A stretch of 64,000 bases of DNA from Duganella alba (GTDB lineage: Bacteria > Pseudomonadota > Gammaproteobacteria > Burkholderiales > Burkholderiaceae_D). Shown one piece after another: positions 41,856-51,382 of this stretch. The notes beneath the pieces were generated by a model. It saw only the letters and a list, made by a program, of their open reading frames with translations, had not been told where the DNA came from and did not search any database. The stretch lies in assembly GCF_009674495.1 (NCBI RefSeq), contig NZ_WKJN01000022.1, positions 44,730 through 108,729 on the forward strand. Reading direction: 5' to 3'. A program made the position numbers and the translations under genes. The stretch's first letter is position 1, and each line of letters opens with the position of its first letter.

Positions 41856-43219
41856 GATAGTGTCCTTCGCAGATGGTTAAGCAGGTCGTAGCGGGTAATC
41901 AGGCCGTAGAAGGTGTCGCCGTCGGCCACCACGGCGGTCAGGCCGCGGTCCAGCGTGTCGCGCAGCGCCTGCAGGTCGGCGGACGGCTTGAGAATTTCCA
42001 GCCGCCTGGTCATGGTGCCGCCCACGGCGTTGTTGAAACGTTCCGGCTCCGCGCCCACCGTCAGCAGCACATCGGATTCGTCGATGATGCCGGCCAGCTG
42101 GCCTTTTTCCAGCACCGGCAGTTGTGCCACGTCGGCGGCGCGCATGCGGTTGAAGGCGATCATCAGCGTGTCCTCCGGCGTGACGCTGATGACTTCTCCG
42201 GCATCGAAGCGGCGGCCGATCAGGTCGCGCAGGTCGTTGTAGCGCTGGCGTTCCAGCAGGCCCTGGTCGCGCATCCAGCCGTCGTTGTAGACCTTGGACA
42301 GGTAGCGGGTGCCGGTGTCGCAGACAAAGCTGACCACGCGCTTGGGCGTGGTCTGTTCGCGGCAGTAGCGCAGCGCGGCGGCCAGCAGCGTGCCGGTGGA
42401 CGAGCCGCCCGGTATGCCTTCCTCCTTCAGCAGCGAACGCGCGGTGGCGAAGCTGTCGACGTCGGTGATGGTGTAGGCCTTGGTCACGCCGGTCATGTCG
42501 GCGATGGCGGGGATGAAGTCTTCGCCGATGCCTTCCACCGCCCACGAGCCGCTGGTTTCGGACACGTGGCCGGTATCGATGTATTCGGCCAGGATAGAGC
42601 CGGCCGGATCGGCCAGGATGAATTCCACGTGCGGGGCGACCTTGCGGAAGTAGCGCGTCAGCCCGGTCAGCGTGCCGGACGAGCCGACGCCGACCACGAT
42701 GGCGTCCACGTCGTGGCCCATCTGTTCCCAGATTTCCGGGCCGGTGGTGGTTTCGTGCGCCAGCGGATTGGCGGGATTGTTGAACTGGTCCGAGAACCAG
42801 GCGCCCGGCATGTCGGCGGCCAGTCGCGCGGCGTAGTCCTGGTAATACTCGGGATGGCCCTTGCCGACGTCGGAGCGGGTGGTGCGCACCTCGGCGCCCA
42901 GCGCCTTCAAGTGCAGCACTTTTTCGGTGGACATCTTGTCGGGTACGACCAGCAGCACGCGGTAGCCCTTGAGCCGTCCGACCAGCGCCAGGCCGAGGCC
43001 GGTGTTGCCGGCGGTCGCTTCGATGATAGTGCCGCCGGGCTTGAGCAGGCCCCGGGCTTCGGCCGCTTCGATCATGGCCAAGCCGATGCGGTCCTTGATC
43101 GAGCCGCCGGGATTTTGCGATTCCAGCTTCAGGAATAACTGGCAAGGGCCGGTATCGAGACGGGTAATCTCGGCCATGGGCGTCTTGCCGATCAGGTTGA
43201 ACAGCGCAGGTTTGTGCAT
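41852..43219 (-). CDS. Cystathionine beta-synthase with C-terminal CBS domains
   Basis: The ATG at 43219 has AGGAGA seven bases upstream, so I prefer it to the start nine codons earlier. The 455-residue protein has a fold-type II PLP domain: GKTPM, NPGGSIKDRIG with the PLP Lys42, TAGNTGLGLA and GSSGTLTG. CBS domain pairs lie at about 325-455 (ITVRAD-like motifs RMRAADVAQLPVLE and LTAVVADG). It condenses serine with homocysteine to cystathionine in the cytoplasm. No heme-binding N-terminal extension, as found in vertebrate enzymes, is present. It forms an operon with the gamma-lyase-type gene. Confidence 0.93.
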   Translation of the reverse strand: MHKPALFNLIGKTPMAEITRLDTGPCQLFLKLESQNPGGSIKDRIGLAMIEAAEARGLLKPGGTIIEATAGNTGLGLALVGRLKGYRVLLVVPDKMSTEKVLHLKALGAEVRTTRSDVGKGHPEYYQDYAARLAADMPGAWFSDQFNNPANPLAHETTTGPEIWEQMGHDVDAIVVGVGSSGTLTGLTRYFRKVAPHVEFILADPAGSILAEYIDTGHVSETSGSWAVEGIGEDFIPAIADMTGVTKAYTITDVDSFATARSLLKEEGIPGGSSTGTLLAAALRYCREQTTPKRVVSFVCDTGTRYLSKVYNDGWMRDQGLLERQRYNDLRDLIGRRFDAGEVISVTPEDTLMIAFNRMRAADVAQLPVLEKGQLAGIIDESDVLLTVGAEPERFNNAVGGTMTRRLEILKPSADLQALRDTLDRGLTAVVADGDTFYGLITRYDLLNHLRRTLS

Positions 43220-43274
43220 GAGTTCTCCTATGGGCGTGTCGGCCAAGTATGCTCTATTTTTTATTTTCGCGGTT

Positions 43275-43280
43275 TATAAT
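43275..43280 (+). promoter_or_regulatory. Minus-10 element of tdk
   Basis: TATAAT is an exact consensus hexamer ending seven bases before the tdk ATG at 43287. A transcript would start at or within a few bases of the start codon. No clear minus-35 hexamer is visible, and no ribosome site precedes the ATG. Confidence 0.55.
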
Positions 43281-43286
43281 TCGCCT

Positions 43287-43847
43287 ATGGCAAAACTCTA
43301 TTTCCGATACTCCGCGATGAATGCGGGCAAGTCCACCGCCATGCTGCAGGTGGCCCATAATTACGAAGAACAAGGCCAGAAGGTGCGCCTGTTCACGGCC
43401 GCCATCGATAGCCGCTATGGCGTGGGCAAGGTGACGTCGCGTCTGGGGCCCCAGCGCGAGACCGAGGTGTTCGAGGCCAATACCGATTTTCTTCTAACGA
43501 TAGATGAAAAAATCGCATGCCTGCTGGTCGATGAAGCCCAGTTTTTGAGCACGGAGCAGGTCAAGCAGCTGCACCAGCTGGCGCAGGTGCGCGGCATTCC
43601 GGTGATCACCTATGGCCTGCGCTCGGACTTCCGTGGCGAGCCGTTCCCCGGCTCGGCCTACCTGCTGGCGCTGGCCGACGATATCGAGGAAATCAAGAAT
43701 ATCTGCTCGTGCGGCAAGAAGGCCACGATGAATATCCGCGTCGACGAAAACGGCAAGCGCATCAAGGAAGGCGAGCAGATCAGTATTGGCGGCAACGAGA
43801 GTTATCGCCAGGCCTGCGGCCGCTGCTTCTACAGCGAAACGCATTAA
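43287..43847 (+). CDS. tdk: Thymidine kinase
   Basis: The 186-residue enzyme is a type II thymidine kinase. It has a P-loop near the N-terminus (SAMNAGKSTAML), the DEAQF Walker B motif, the lasso region YGLRSDFRGEPFPGS, and a zinc-binding set of four Cys (CSCGKK and CGRCF). It phosphorylates thymidine to dTMP in the salvage pathway using ATP. The start is supported by the family N-terminus MAKLYFRYS. The promoter is divergent from the CBS operon. Confidence 0.95.
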   Translation: MAKLYFRYSAMNAGKSTAMLQVAHNYEEQGQKVRLFTAAIDSRYGVGKVTSRLGPQRETEVFEANTDFLLTIDEKIACLLVDEAQFLSTEQVKQLHQLAQVRGIPVITYGLRSDFRGEPFPGSAYLLALADDIEEIKNICSCGKKATMNIRVDENGKRIKEGEQISIGGNESYRQACGRCFYSETH

Positions 43848-43881
43848 GCGTGGCTGGCCTGCGCGTGGCCAAGACCGGTGT

Positions 43882-44787
43882 TCATGGGCGTGTTCCCGTA
43901 TTGGCAATGCGGAAACCGCCGCTCAAATAAGGCGTGAATACGGCGCCGTTGACCAGCGTATCCAGTTGCGCGGTGGTGGCCAGCAGCTTGATGCCCGACG
44001 TGGCGCTGTCTTCTTCGAGTGCCATGGCTGATTGCGCAGCGCCGGGCGCTGTCGATGCGGGAAAGCTGCCGCCACGGGAGAGGCAAACTGTGCCTTCCGG
44101 ATTCAGCGGACTTTTCCACACATCGCATTCGATGCCGAGGATGGTTTTGTGCTCCCCGGTCCCGGACGGCGGGTTGGCGCGGATGGCTGCCGCCATGGCG
44201 GCCTTGGCGGGGTTGCCTGCCGCGTCCCGCTCGATGGCGGCAATTTGCTCGGCAGTCAAGCCGGGGCGGCGGCTGGGCGGCTTGGCGCTTGCCTGGCCGG
44301 CAGCGTCGCAGGCGCCGTGGGCGGTTTTCTTGAGCAGGTCGATATCGCAGATTCCCCGGCTGGAGAACAGGCTGGCGCGGCTCAGGTGCGTCTCGGTCAA
44401 GCTGCAGTCGAGCTGGTTGACGCCATACGTCAGCGCGCTGGTGTAGTGGATGGTTCGGTTGACGGCGGAATACACATCGTGGCGCTGGCTGTCGACGTGC
44501 TCGGGCCAGGCGCGCGGCGGTTTGGACGCGGCGCCGGCCGCGTTATTGCGCCGCACGCAGTCCTCCACTTCGGCGTGCAGCATGGCCAGACGGGCGGCGT
44601 TGTCTGGCTGTCCAATCAGATAGCCCCGCAGGCTGACCAGGTGCACCTTGACCGGCGCGCCAGGTGCGGCAAGCAGCGCGTGCGGCATCGGCGCGCTCGA
44701 CATCCCCTGCTCGGCCGGCGTGGCGGCGCGACCGGCCAGCGGCACCGTGCAGAGACAAAGAATCAGCAAACGAAACAGGGAATTCAT
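43882..44787 (-). CDS. Secreted hypothetical protein
   Basis: The 301-residue protein has a signal peptide (LLILCLCTVPLAGRAA). The exported part contains four Cys (in EDCVRR, LDCSL, ICDID, ECDVW) that could form disulfides, and no membrane span. I do not recognise a family. A segment at about 160-200 (RPGLTAEQIAAIERDAAGN) is helical and charged. Neither neighbour gives a functional clue. Confidence 0.7.
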   Translation of the reverse strand: MNSLFRLLILCLCTVPLAGRAATPAEQGMSSAPMPHALLAAPGAPVKVHLVSLRGYLIGQPDNAARLAMLHAEVEDCVRRNNAAGAASKPPRAWPEHVDSQRHDVYSAVNRTIHYTSALTYGVNQLDCSLTETHLSRASLFSSRGICDIDLLKKTAHGACDAAGQASAKPPSRRPGLTAEQIAAIERDAAGNPAKAAMAAAIRANPPSGTGEHKTILGIECDVWKSPLNPEGTVCLSRGGSFPASTAPGAAQSAMALEEDSATSGIKLLATTAQLDTLVNGAVFTPYLSGGFRIANTGTRP

Positions 44788-44902
44788 CGCGGACCTCCCA
44801 AGGTCATCGCCAGCGCCGCCGCCGGCAGGTGGCTTGATGCCCGAGGCCGCATCCAGTGAACGACCAACCTTGAGGCATGCCCATGCTATGGCTTTGTGGA
44901 TA

Positions 44903-44930
44903 AGCGGGCTTGATCGGTGTCAAGCCCGCT
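44903..44930 (-). terminator. Strong hairpin after the liv operon
   Basis: Arms AGCGGGCTTGA and TCAAGCCCGCT (11 bp, perfect) flank TCGGTG. It lies about 57 bases past the livF stop on the minus strand. There is no T-run, so it may be a Rho-independent-like or mRNA-stabilising 3' hairpin. The remaining 44788-44986 spacer shows no gene. Confidence 0.55.
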
Positions 44931-44986
44931 GGAGATTGGAGAGGTGAGGGCGGCGGGCAACGCTGGCGGCGCGCGCCAGCGCCTGT

Positions 44987-45691
<705 letters not shown>

Positions 45692-45700
45692 GGTAGTTCC

Positions 45701-46444
45701 TCAGTGTTGGCCCAGATAGACGCGCTTGACTTCGTCGTTGGCGCGGATGTCGTCCGGCTTGCCGGTCGCCAGCAGTTCGCCGTGGTGCAGCACCACGATG
45801 CGGTCGCTGATGCCCATCACCATCTTCATCTTGTGTTCCACCAGCACCACCGTGCGTTCGGCGGCCAGTTGCACGATCAAGTCCATCATCGAGCGGGTTT
45901 CCTCGGGACTCATGCCGGCGGTCGGCTCATCCATCAGCAGCAGCTTGGGATCGGCCGCCAGCGCGATGGCGATTTCCAGCGCGCGTTGCTGGCCGTGCGC
46001 CAGCTCGCGCGCCGCGCGCCGCGTGTGCGCGCCGAGGCCGACCAGCGCCAGAAGTTCCCTGGCGCGGTCGTCCAGGCCCAGCGCCGCGCGCCGGCTCCAG
46101 AAATTCAGCCGGCCGACGCGCGCCTGCAAGGCGATGCGCACGTTCTCCAGCACGCTGAACGCCGGGAAGATATTGGTGATCTGGAACGACTTGGACACGC
46201 CGACATGGGCGAACTCATGCTGCTTCAGGCCCGACAGGTCGCGCTGCTCGAACACCACCCGGCCTTCGGACGGCGGGAAGGTGCCGGACAGCAGGTTGAA
46301 AAACGTGCTTTTGCCGGCGCCGTTGGGGCCGATGATGGCGGTCAGCTTGCCGCGCTCGAAGCCGACCGAGACGTTGTTGAGCGCGGTGAAGCCGGCAAAG
46401 CGGCGCGTCAGGTTTTCGGTGCGCAGGATCAGGTCAGCGGTCAT
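45701..46444 (-). CDS. livG: Branched-chain amino acid-type ABC transporter ATP-binding protein
   Basis: The ATG at 46444 overlaps the end of livM by 11 bases. The 247-residue ATPase has Walker A GPNGAGKST, the LivG-specific stretch ending in KSFQITNIFPAFSVLENV, the signature AHGQQRALEIA and Walker B LLMDEPTAGMSP. It pairs with LivF on the cytoplasmic face of the importer. Confidence 0.95.
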   Translation of the reverse strand: MTADLILRTENLTRRFAGFTALNNVSVGFERGKLTAIIGPNGAGKSTFFNLLSGTFPPSEGRVVFEQRDLSGLKQHEFAHVGVSKSFQITNIFPAFSVLENVRIALQARVGRLNFWSRRAALGLDDRARELLALVGLGAHTRRAARELAHGQQRALEIAIALAADPKLLLMDEPTAGMSPEETRSMMDLIVQLAAERTVVLVEHKMKMVMGISDRIVVLHHGELLATGKPDDIRANDEVKRVYLGQH

Positions 46445-47417
46445 GAAGTTTCTCCAGCAGGGTGCCCCACACGCCTTTGGGGAAGAAGAGCACAAAGAAT
46501 ATAAAGATGGCGCCCACGTACAGCTGCCAGTGTTCGGTCCATTGCGAGAACAGATCCTGGATCAGCAGGAACAGCGCGGCGCCGATGAACGGGCCGAAGA
46601 AGGTGCCCATGCCGCCCAGCAGGCAGATCATCACCACCAGGCCCGAGGTTTCATAGTGCAGGCTCTCGATGGCCACGCTGGACAGGTGAATCGCGTTGAG
46701 CGCGCCGGCCAGGCCGCAGATGGCGCCGGACAGGATGAACGCGATCAGCTTGGTATGCTCGACGTTGAAGCCGCAGGCGCGGGTGCGCGCCTCGTTCTCG
46801 CGGATCGCCTCCACCACGCCGCCGAACGGCGAGGACAGTACCCGCGACAGGGCGAACAGGGTCAGCGCCACCAGCGCCAGGAAGGCATAGTACTTGTTGG
46901 TGGGATTGAGCAGGTCAAGCGTCAGGCCGGCGAGGTCGAGCGTCGGCAGGTTGACGCCGCGCAGGCCGTTCTCGCCGCCGGACAGCGGGAACTGGTAGAC
47001 CAGGAAGTAGACGCACTGCGACAGCGCCAGCGTCACCATGGCGAAGTAAATGCCGCGGGTGCGGATCGCCAGCAGCCCCATCGCCAGCGCCAGCACCGCC
47101 GAGGCCAGGATGGCCAGCGGTATCGCCGCCCACCACGCCAGGCCGGTGTGGGCGATCAGGATACCGGCCGTGTACGAGCCCAGGCCGAGGAAGGCTGCGT
47201 GGCCGAACGACAGCATGCCCATGTAACCGAACAGCAGGTTGAAACCGACGCCGTACAGGCCGTAGATCAGGATGTTGACCGCCACCGAATGGTTGGGCAG
47301 CAGCCACGGCAGCGCCATCAGGGCGACGACGGAGGCCAGCGCGCGATGGTGGCGCACCAGGTCCAGCGGACGGGCCGCGACGCGCACGCGCGGCAGGATG
47401 TCGGATTTTGCATGCAT
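46434..47417 (-). CDS. livM: Branched-chain amino acid-type ABC transporter permease
   Basis: This 327-residue integral membrane protein has about nine spans and the family patterns LLFGYMGMLSFGHAAFLGLG and the EAA-like loop RVLSSPFGGVVEAIRENEAR. It forms the import channel with LivH. It follows livH by 13 bases. Confidence 0.95.
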   Translation of the reverse strand: MHAKSDILPRVRVAARPLDLVRHHRALASVVALMALPWLLPNHSVAVNILIYGLYGVGFNLLFGYMGMLSFGHAAFLGLGSYTAGILIAHTGLAWWAAIPLAILASAVLALAMGLLAIRTRGIYFAMVTLALSQCVYFLVYQFPLSGGENGLRGVNLPTLDLAGLTLDLLNPTNKYYAFLALVALTLFALSRVLSSPFGGVVEAIRENEARTRACGFNVEHTKLIAFILSGAICGLAGALNAIHLSSVAIESLHYETSGLVVMICLLGGMGTFFGPFIGAALFLLIQDLFSQWTEHWQLYVGAIFIFFVLFFPKGVWGTLLEKLHDR

Positions 47418-47430
47418 GATTTTTCTACCT

Positions 47431-48315
47431 TTAACTCATCAGACCGGGACGGCCGAACAGACCCTGCGGACGCACCAGCAGCACCACGGCCATGATGACG
47501 AACATCGACACCTTGGCCGCTTCGGGGAAGAACAGCACGGCCAGGCTCTCGACCACGCCGACCAGCACGCCGGCGACGATGGCGCCCACCAGCGAACCCA
47601 TGCCGCCGACCACGGTCACCACAAAGGCCACCGTCAGCACCGGGCCGCCCATTTCCGGGCTGATGCCCTGCATCGGCGCCGACAGGAAGCCGGCCAGGCC
47701 GGCAATGCCGGTGCCGAGGCCGAACACGATCAGCCACACCTGGGCGATATCGACGCCGAGAATGCGGACGATCTGCGGATCGCGCGCGCCGGCCCGGACG
47801 ATCAGGCCGAACGAAGTTTTCTCGATGAACAGCCACAGCCCGAACAGCACCGCCGCCGTGACGCCGATGACGAACAGGCGGTACAGCGGGAACTGGCCGA
47901 TCAGGATGTCGGCCGAGCCTTGCAGCAGCTCCGGCGTGTCGACCGGCAGGCCCTGCTTGCCGAAGGCGATGCGCACCAGCTCCACCATCACATAGGCCAG
48001 CCCGAAGGTCAGCAGCAGCGGATAGTCGATGCCGCGCCCGTACAGCGGCCGCACCAGCACGCGCTCGACCGCCATGCCGAGCGCGCCGACCACCAGCGGC
48101 ACCAGCACCAGGCACAGCCAGAAATTCGGCTCCAGCTGGTACAGCGCGTAGCCGGCGTAGGCGCCGACCATGAAGAATGCGCCGTGCGCAAAGTTGACGA
48201 TGGTGAGCATGCCGAAAATCAGCGACAGTCCCACCGCCAGCAAAACGTAGACCGCGCCCAGCGCCAGTCCGGTAAACAGCTGTAGTCCCACCAGCTCAAG
48301 GGTGATGCCTTCCAT
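47431..48315 (-). CDS. livH: Branched-chain amino acid-type ABC transporter permease
   Basis: The 294-residue membrane protein has the LivH patterns LLAVGLSLIFGMLTIVNFAHG near the N-terminus and AIVAGVLVGVVESLAVLF near the C-terminus. It is the second channel subunit. Position after the binding-protein gene is the standard order. Confidence 0.95.
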   Translation of the reverse strand: MEGITLELVGLQLFTGLALGAVYVLLAVGLSLIFGMLTIVNFAHGAFFMVGAYAGYALYQLEPNFWLCLVLVPLVVGALGMAVERVLVRPLYGRGIDYPLLLTFGLAYVMVELVRIAFGKQGLPVDTPELLQGSADILIGQFPLYRLFVIGVTAAVLFGLWLFIEKTSFGLIVRAGARDPQIVRILGVDIAQVWLIVFGLGTGIAGLAGFLSAPMQGISPEMGGPVLTVAFVVTVVGGMGSLVGAIVAGVLVGVVESLAVLFFPEAAKVSMFVIMAVVLLVRPQGLFGRPGLMS

Positions 48316-48342
48316 ATTGCCTCCTGCGGATCGGGTGATGGA

Positions 48343-49557
48343 CTACTTGTGGCCGAGCTCGGCGCAGCTGCGCAGGGCGTCGGTCGACGCCGGCGCCACG
48401 CGCAGCACGGTGAACAGGTCGTTGGCGTCCTTGGGCGCGGGCTTGGACGCGATCACCAGCACCGATTGCACCGACTGGTGGTCGCAGGCGCGGTAGAACT
48501 GCGGCCCCTTGTAGGTGTCGTATTGCAGCTTGGCCAGCTGGTCGACCACTTTTTCGGTGTCGCTGGTGTTGGCCTGTTTCACCGCCGTCAGCAGCGACTT
48601 GACGGCGGAGTACGCCATCGAGCCGTAGTCGGACGGCAGCGCGCCGTTGTTGGTCTGCTTGTAGCGTTCGTTGAGCGCCTTGGCCGAGGGCAGGCTGTCC
48701 TGGATCTGCCAGTAGTAGGAGCTGCCGCCGACCACGCCCTGGTACACGCCCGGACCGGCGGCGATGCGCGAGGTATAGGTCAGGATGGGCGTGACGAAGC
48801 GGATCGATTTCTTCAGGCCGAAATCGCCGGCCTGCTTGATCGAGATCTGGTTGTCGCGGCCGAAGTTGTTGAAGACCAGGATGTCCGGCTTCATCGCCAT
48901 CAGGCGCGGCAGGAAGGTCGAGTAGTCGGTGGCGCCCAGCGGATGCTTGATCTCGCCCACCACGGTGGCGCCGACTTCATTGGCGACCCGGGTGAAGCCG
49001 CGCGTCATTTCCTGGCCGTAGGCGTAGTCGGCGGTCAGGAAGGCGATGCGCGCGCCCTTGGTGAAGGCGTATTTGCCCACCGCCTGGGTGGTCATGTGCG
49101 GATTGAGCGACTCGTGGAAGGTGTAGCGCGAGAAGTCGGCCGCCTCGTTGATGGCGTCGGACTGGCTGATCGAAATGTACAGCACCTTGCGCTGGCGGGT
49201 GACGTTGTTGACCGCCAGCTGGGTGGCGGCCGACAGGCTGCCGACGATGAAGTTGACGTGATCCTTCTCGATCAGCTCCAGCGCGCGGGTGGCGGCTTCG
49301 CCCGGATTGAGCTTGTCGTCGCGCACCAGCAGCTCGGCCTTGCGGCCGTTGAGTCCGCCGGCATCGTTGAATTCCTTGACGGCCAGCTCGGCGTTCCCGA
49401 CCTGGTCCTTGGCTTCGGCGCCGTAGGGGCCGGTCAAGGGCACCGGCAGGCCGATCCGGATCGGCGCGGCTTGAGCTTGGGACTGGGCATGGGCGGAAGC
49501 GGCCAGGGTGGCCAGCGCGAGGCAGACCGCGCCAGCGAACGGGCGTAGTGGTTGCAT
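48343..49557 (-). CDS. Periplasmic binding protein of the Liv-type importer
   Basis: The 404-residue protein has a signal peptide (ATLAASAHAQ) and the type I periplasmic-binding fold of LivJ/AmiC-type receptors: GLPVPLTGPYG, NDAGGLNGRKAELLV, FIVGSLSAATQLAVNN and AFLTADYAYGQ. In this family the ligand may be a branched-chain amino acid, an amide or an aromatic acid. Its surroundings (hydroxylases, chemoreceptors, porins) favour an aromatic-type ligand, but this is inferred. It heads the liv operon and is divergent from the VOC gene, with a predicted operator between them. Confidence 0.9.
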   Translation of the reverse strand: MQPLRPFAGAVCLALATLAASAHAQSQAQAAPIRIGLPVPLTGPYGAEAKDQVGNAELAVKEFNDAGGLNGRKAELLVRDDKLNPGEAATRALELIEKDHVNFIVGSLSAATQLAVNNVTRQRKVLYISISQSDAINEAADFSRYTFHESLNPHMTTQAVGKYAFTKGARIAFLTADYAYGQEMTRGFTRVANEVGATVVGEIKHPLGATDYSTFLPRLMAMKPDILVFNNFGRDNQISIKQAGDFGLKKSIRFVTPILTYTSRIAAGPGVYQGVVGGSSYYWQIQDSLPSAKALNERYKQTNNGALPSDYGSMAYSAVKSLLTAVKQANTSDTEKVVDQLAKLQYDTYKGPQFYRACDHQSVQSVLVIASKPAPKDANDLFTVLRVAPASTDALRSCAELGHK

Positions 49558-49649
49558 GAATGTCTCCTTTGTTTTTAGTGAGCGGTTGATAAATAATCGA
49601 ATGTACAGACCGCGATGTCAAGAAAATCTTCAATTTTTCTTCTTGCTAC

Positions 49650-49663
49650 TTATCGATCGATAA
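49650..49663. promoter_or_regulatory. Predicted TetR operator, site 1
   Basis: TTATCGATCGATAA is a perfect 14-bp palindrome and an exact match to the regional motif TNATCRNNYGATNA. It lies 39 bases before the VOC start and 92 bases before the divergent binding-protein start, so it could control both. Confidence 0.7.
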
Positions 49664-49702
49664 CTTATATTGAGTCAAACATCACCAACAATGGAGGAGC
49701 AC

Positions 49703-50152
49703 ATGGGTATCAGAAAACTGGGGCATTACTCGATCCGCACCGGCGACCTGGAGGCGTCGCGGCGGTTCTACACCGAGATGCTCGGGCTGCGCGAAGGATT
49801 CCGCCCGCCGTTCAAATTCCCCGGCATTTGGTTGTACGACAGCAACGATGAGAGCGATTTCGGCGTGGTGCACATCATCGGCATCGACGCCAACGATCCG
49901 CAGGGGCTGAAGGACTACCTGGGCGACAAGGACGAGGCCAGTCTGTTCGGCACCGGCGCGGTCGACCACGTGGCCTTCCTGGCCACCGGCCTGGAAGACA
50001 TGCGCGCCAGGCTGCTGCGGCGCGCCATGGATTTCACCGAGCGCACGGTGCCGTCGCTGGGGCTGTACCAGGTGTTCATCGCCGACCCCAGCGGCGTGAC
50101 CATCGAGATGAATTACCCGCACGCCGAGGCGCACGCCCTCGGCCTGGCCTGA
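49703..50152 (+). CDS. VOC-family (glyoxalase/extradiol-dioxygenase-like) protein
   Basis: A GGAGGAG ribosome site decides the ATG at 49703. The 149-residue protein has two vicinal-oxygen-chelate modules: RKLGHYSIRTGDLEASRRFY with metal His, GAVDHVAFLATG, and VTIEMNYPH with the metal Glu. Such proteins are glyoxalases, epimerases or ring-cleaving dioxygenases. With a flavin hydroxylase encoded next, a ring-cleavage or isomerase step is possible. The start of an operon with the hydroxylase and TetR genes. Confidence 0.85.
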   Translation: MGIRKLGHYSIRTGDLEASRRFYTEMLGLREGFRPPFKFPGIWLYDSNDESDFGVVHIIGIDANDPQGLKDYLGDKDEASLFGTGAVDHVAFLATGLEDMRARLLRRAMDFTERTVPSLGLYQVFIADPSGVTIEMNYPHAEAHALGLA

Positions 50153-50170
50153 GACAACAAGGAGGAGACC

Positions 50171-51382
50171 ATGAAACGAGTAGCGATAATCGGAGGCTCG
50201 CTCGGCGGCCTGTTTGCAGCCAATCTGCTGCACCGCGCCGGCTGGGATGTGCAAGTGTACGAACGGGTCAACGAACAGCTGGCGGAGCGCGGCGCCGGCG
50301 TGGTGACCCATCCGGAACTGTTCGAGATCCTGGCCCGCATCGGCATCACGGACGACAAGATCGGCGTCGAAGTGCCGTCGCGCATCACGCTGGACCACGG
50401 CGGCGCCGTCATCGGCGAGCATCCGCATCCGCAGGTGCTGACCGCCTGGGGCCGCTTGTATGCATTGCTGCGCGCGGCCTTGCCGGAGCAGCGCTACCAC
50501 TGCGGCAAGCACCTGGTGGATGTCACGCAGACCGCGGAGCACGTGGAGGCGCATTTCGCCGACGGCAGCACGGCGCAGGCCGAACTGCTGATCGCCGCCG
50601 ACGGTATCCGCTCGTCGGTGCGCCAGGTGCTGGCGCCGGAGATCGCACCGGCCTACGCCGGCTACATCGCCTGGCGCGGCCTGGTCGAGGAACACACCCT
50701 GAGCGCCGAGACGCACCGGCAGCTGTTCGGCCACTTCGGCTTTTGCCTGCCGCCGCGCGAGCAGATGCTGGGCTACCCGGTGGCCGGCGCCTTCAATGCG
50801 ATGGAGGCGGGCCAGCGCCGCTACAACTTCGTCTGGTATCGTCCGGCCGACGAGGCGGAAGTGCTGCGCCTGTCGACCGACGCCGCCGGCCACGTCTACG
50901 AAAAAGGCATTCCGCCGCCGCTGATTTCGGCCGGCGTGATCGGCGAGATGCGCGCGGCGGCCGAACAGTCGCTGTCGCCGCAGTTCGCCGAGGTGGTGGC
51001 GCGCACCGTGCAGCCGTTCTTCCAGCCGATCTACGACCTGGAATCGCCGAGCCTGGCGTATGGCCGCGTCGCCCTGCTGGGCGATTCGGCCTTCGTCGCG
51101 CGGCCGCACTGCGGCATGGGCGTGACCAAGGCGGCCGGCGACGCGCTGGCGCTGACCGAATGGCTGACCAGGCTGCCGGTGGCGGAAGCGCTGGCCGGCT
51201 ACTCGGCCGAACGCGTGGCCTACGGCAGCCGGATCGTCGCCCACGCCCGCCACCTGGGCGCCTACATGCAGGCGCAGCTGCGCACCGAGCAGGAAATGCG
51301 GATGGCGGAACGCTACCGCACGCCGGAAGCGGTGATGCGCGAAACCGCGGTGCCACCCGGCGCGCATCTTGCCGACGCCTGA
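50171..51382 (+). CDS. FAD-dependent aromatic hydroxylase (group A)
   Basis: An AAGGAGGAG ribosome site precedes the ATG. The 403-residue protein has the FAD GxGxxG region GGSLGGLFAANLLHRAG, LIAADGIRSSVRQ and a C-terminal LLGDSAFVARPHCGMG, which are the flavoprotein-monooxygenase signatures. It resembles the 2,6-dihydroxypyridine-hydroxylase-like group and would use NAD(P)H and oxygen to hydroxylate a ring. The exact substrate is unknown. It is paralogous to the partial gene at the window end and overlaps the TetR gene by 14 bases. Confidence 0.9.
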   Translation: MKRVAIIGGSLGGLFAANLLHRAGWDVQVYERVNEQLAERGAGVVTHPELFEILARIGITDDKIGVEVPSRITLDHGGAVIGEHPHPQVLTAWGRLYALLRAALPEQRYHCGKHLVDVTQTAEHVEAHFADGSTAQAELLIAADGIRSSVRQVLAPEIAPAYAGYIAWRGLVEEHTLSAETHRQLFGHFGFCLPPREQMLGYPVAGAFNAMEAGQRRYNFVWYRPADEAEVLRLSTDAAGHVYEKGIPPPLISAGVIGEMRAAAEQSLSPQFAEVVARTVQPFFQPIYDLESPSLAYGRVALLGDSAFVARPHCGMGVTKAAGDALALTEWLTRLPVAEALAGYSAERVAYGSRIVAHARHLGAYMQAQLRTEQEMRMAERYRTPEAVMRETAVPPGAHLADA

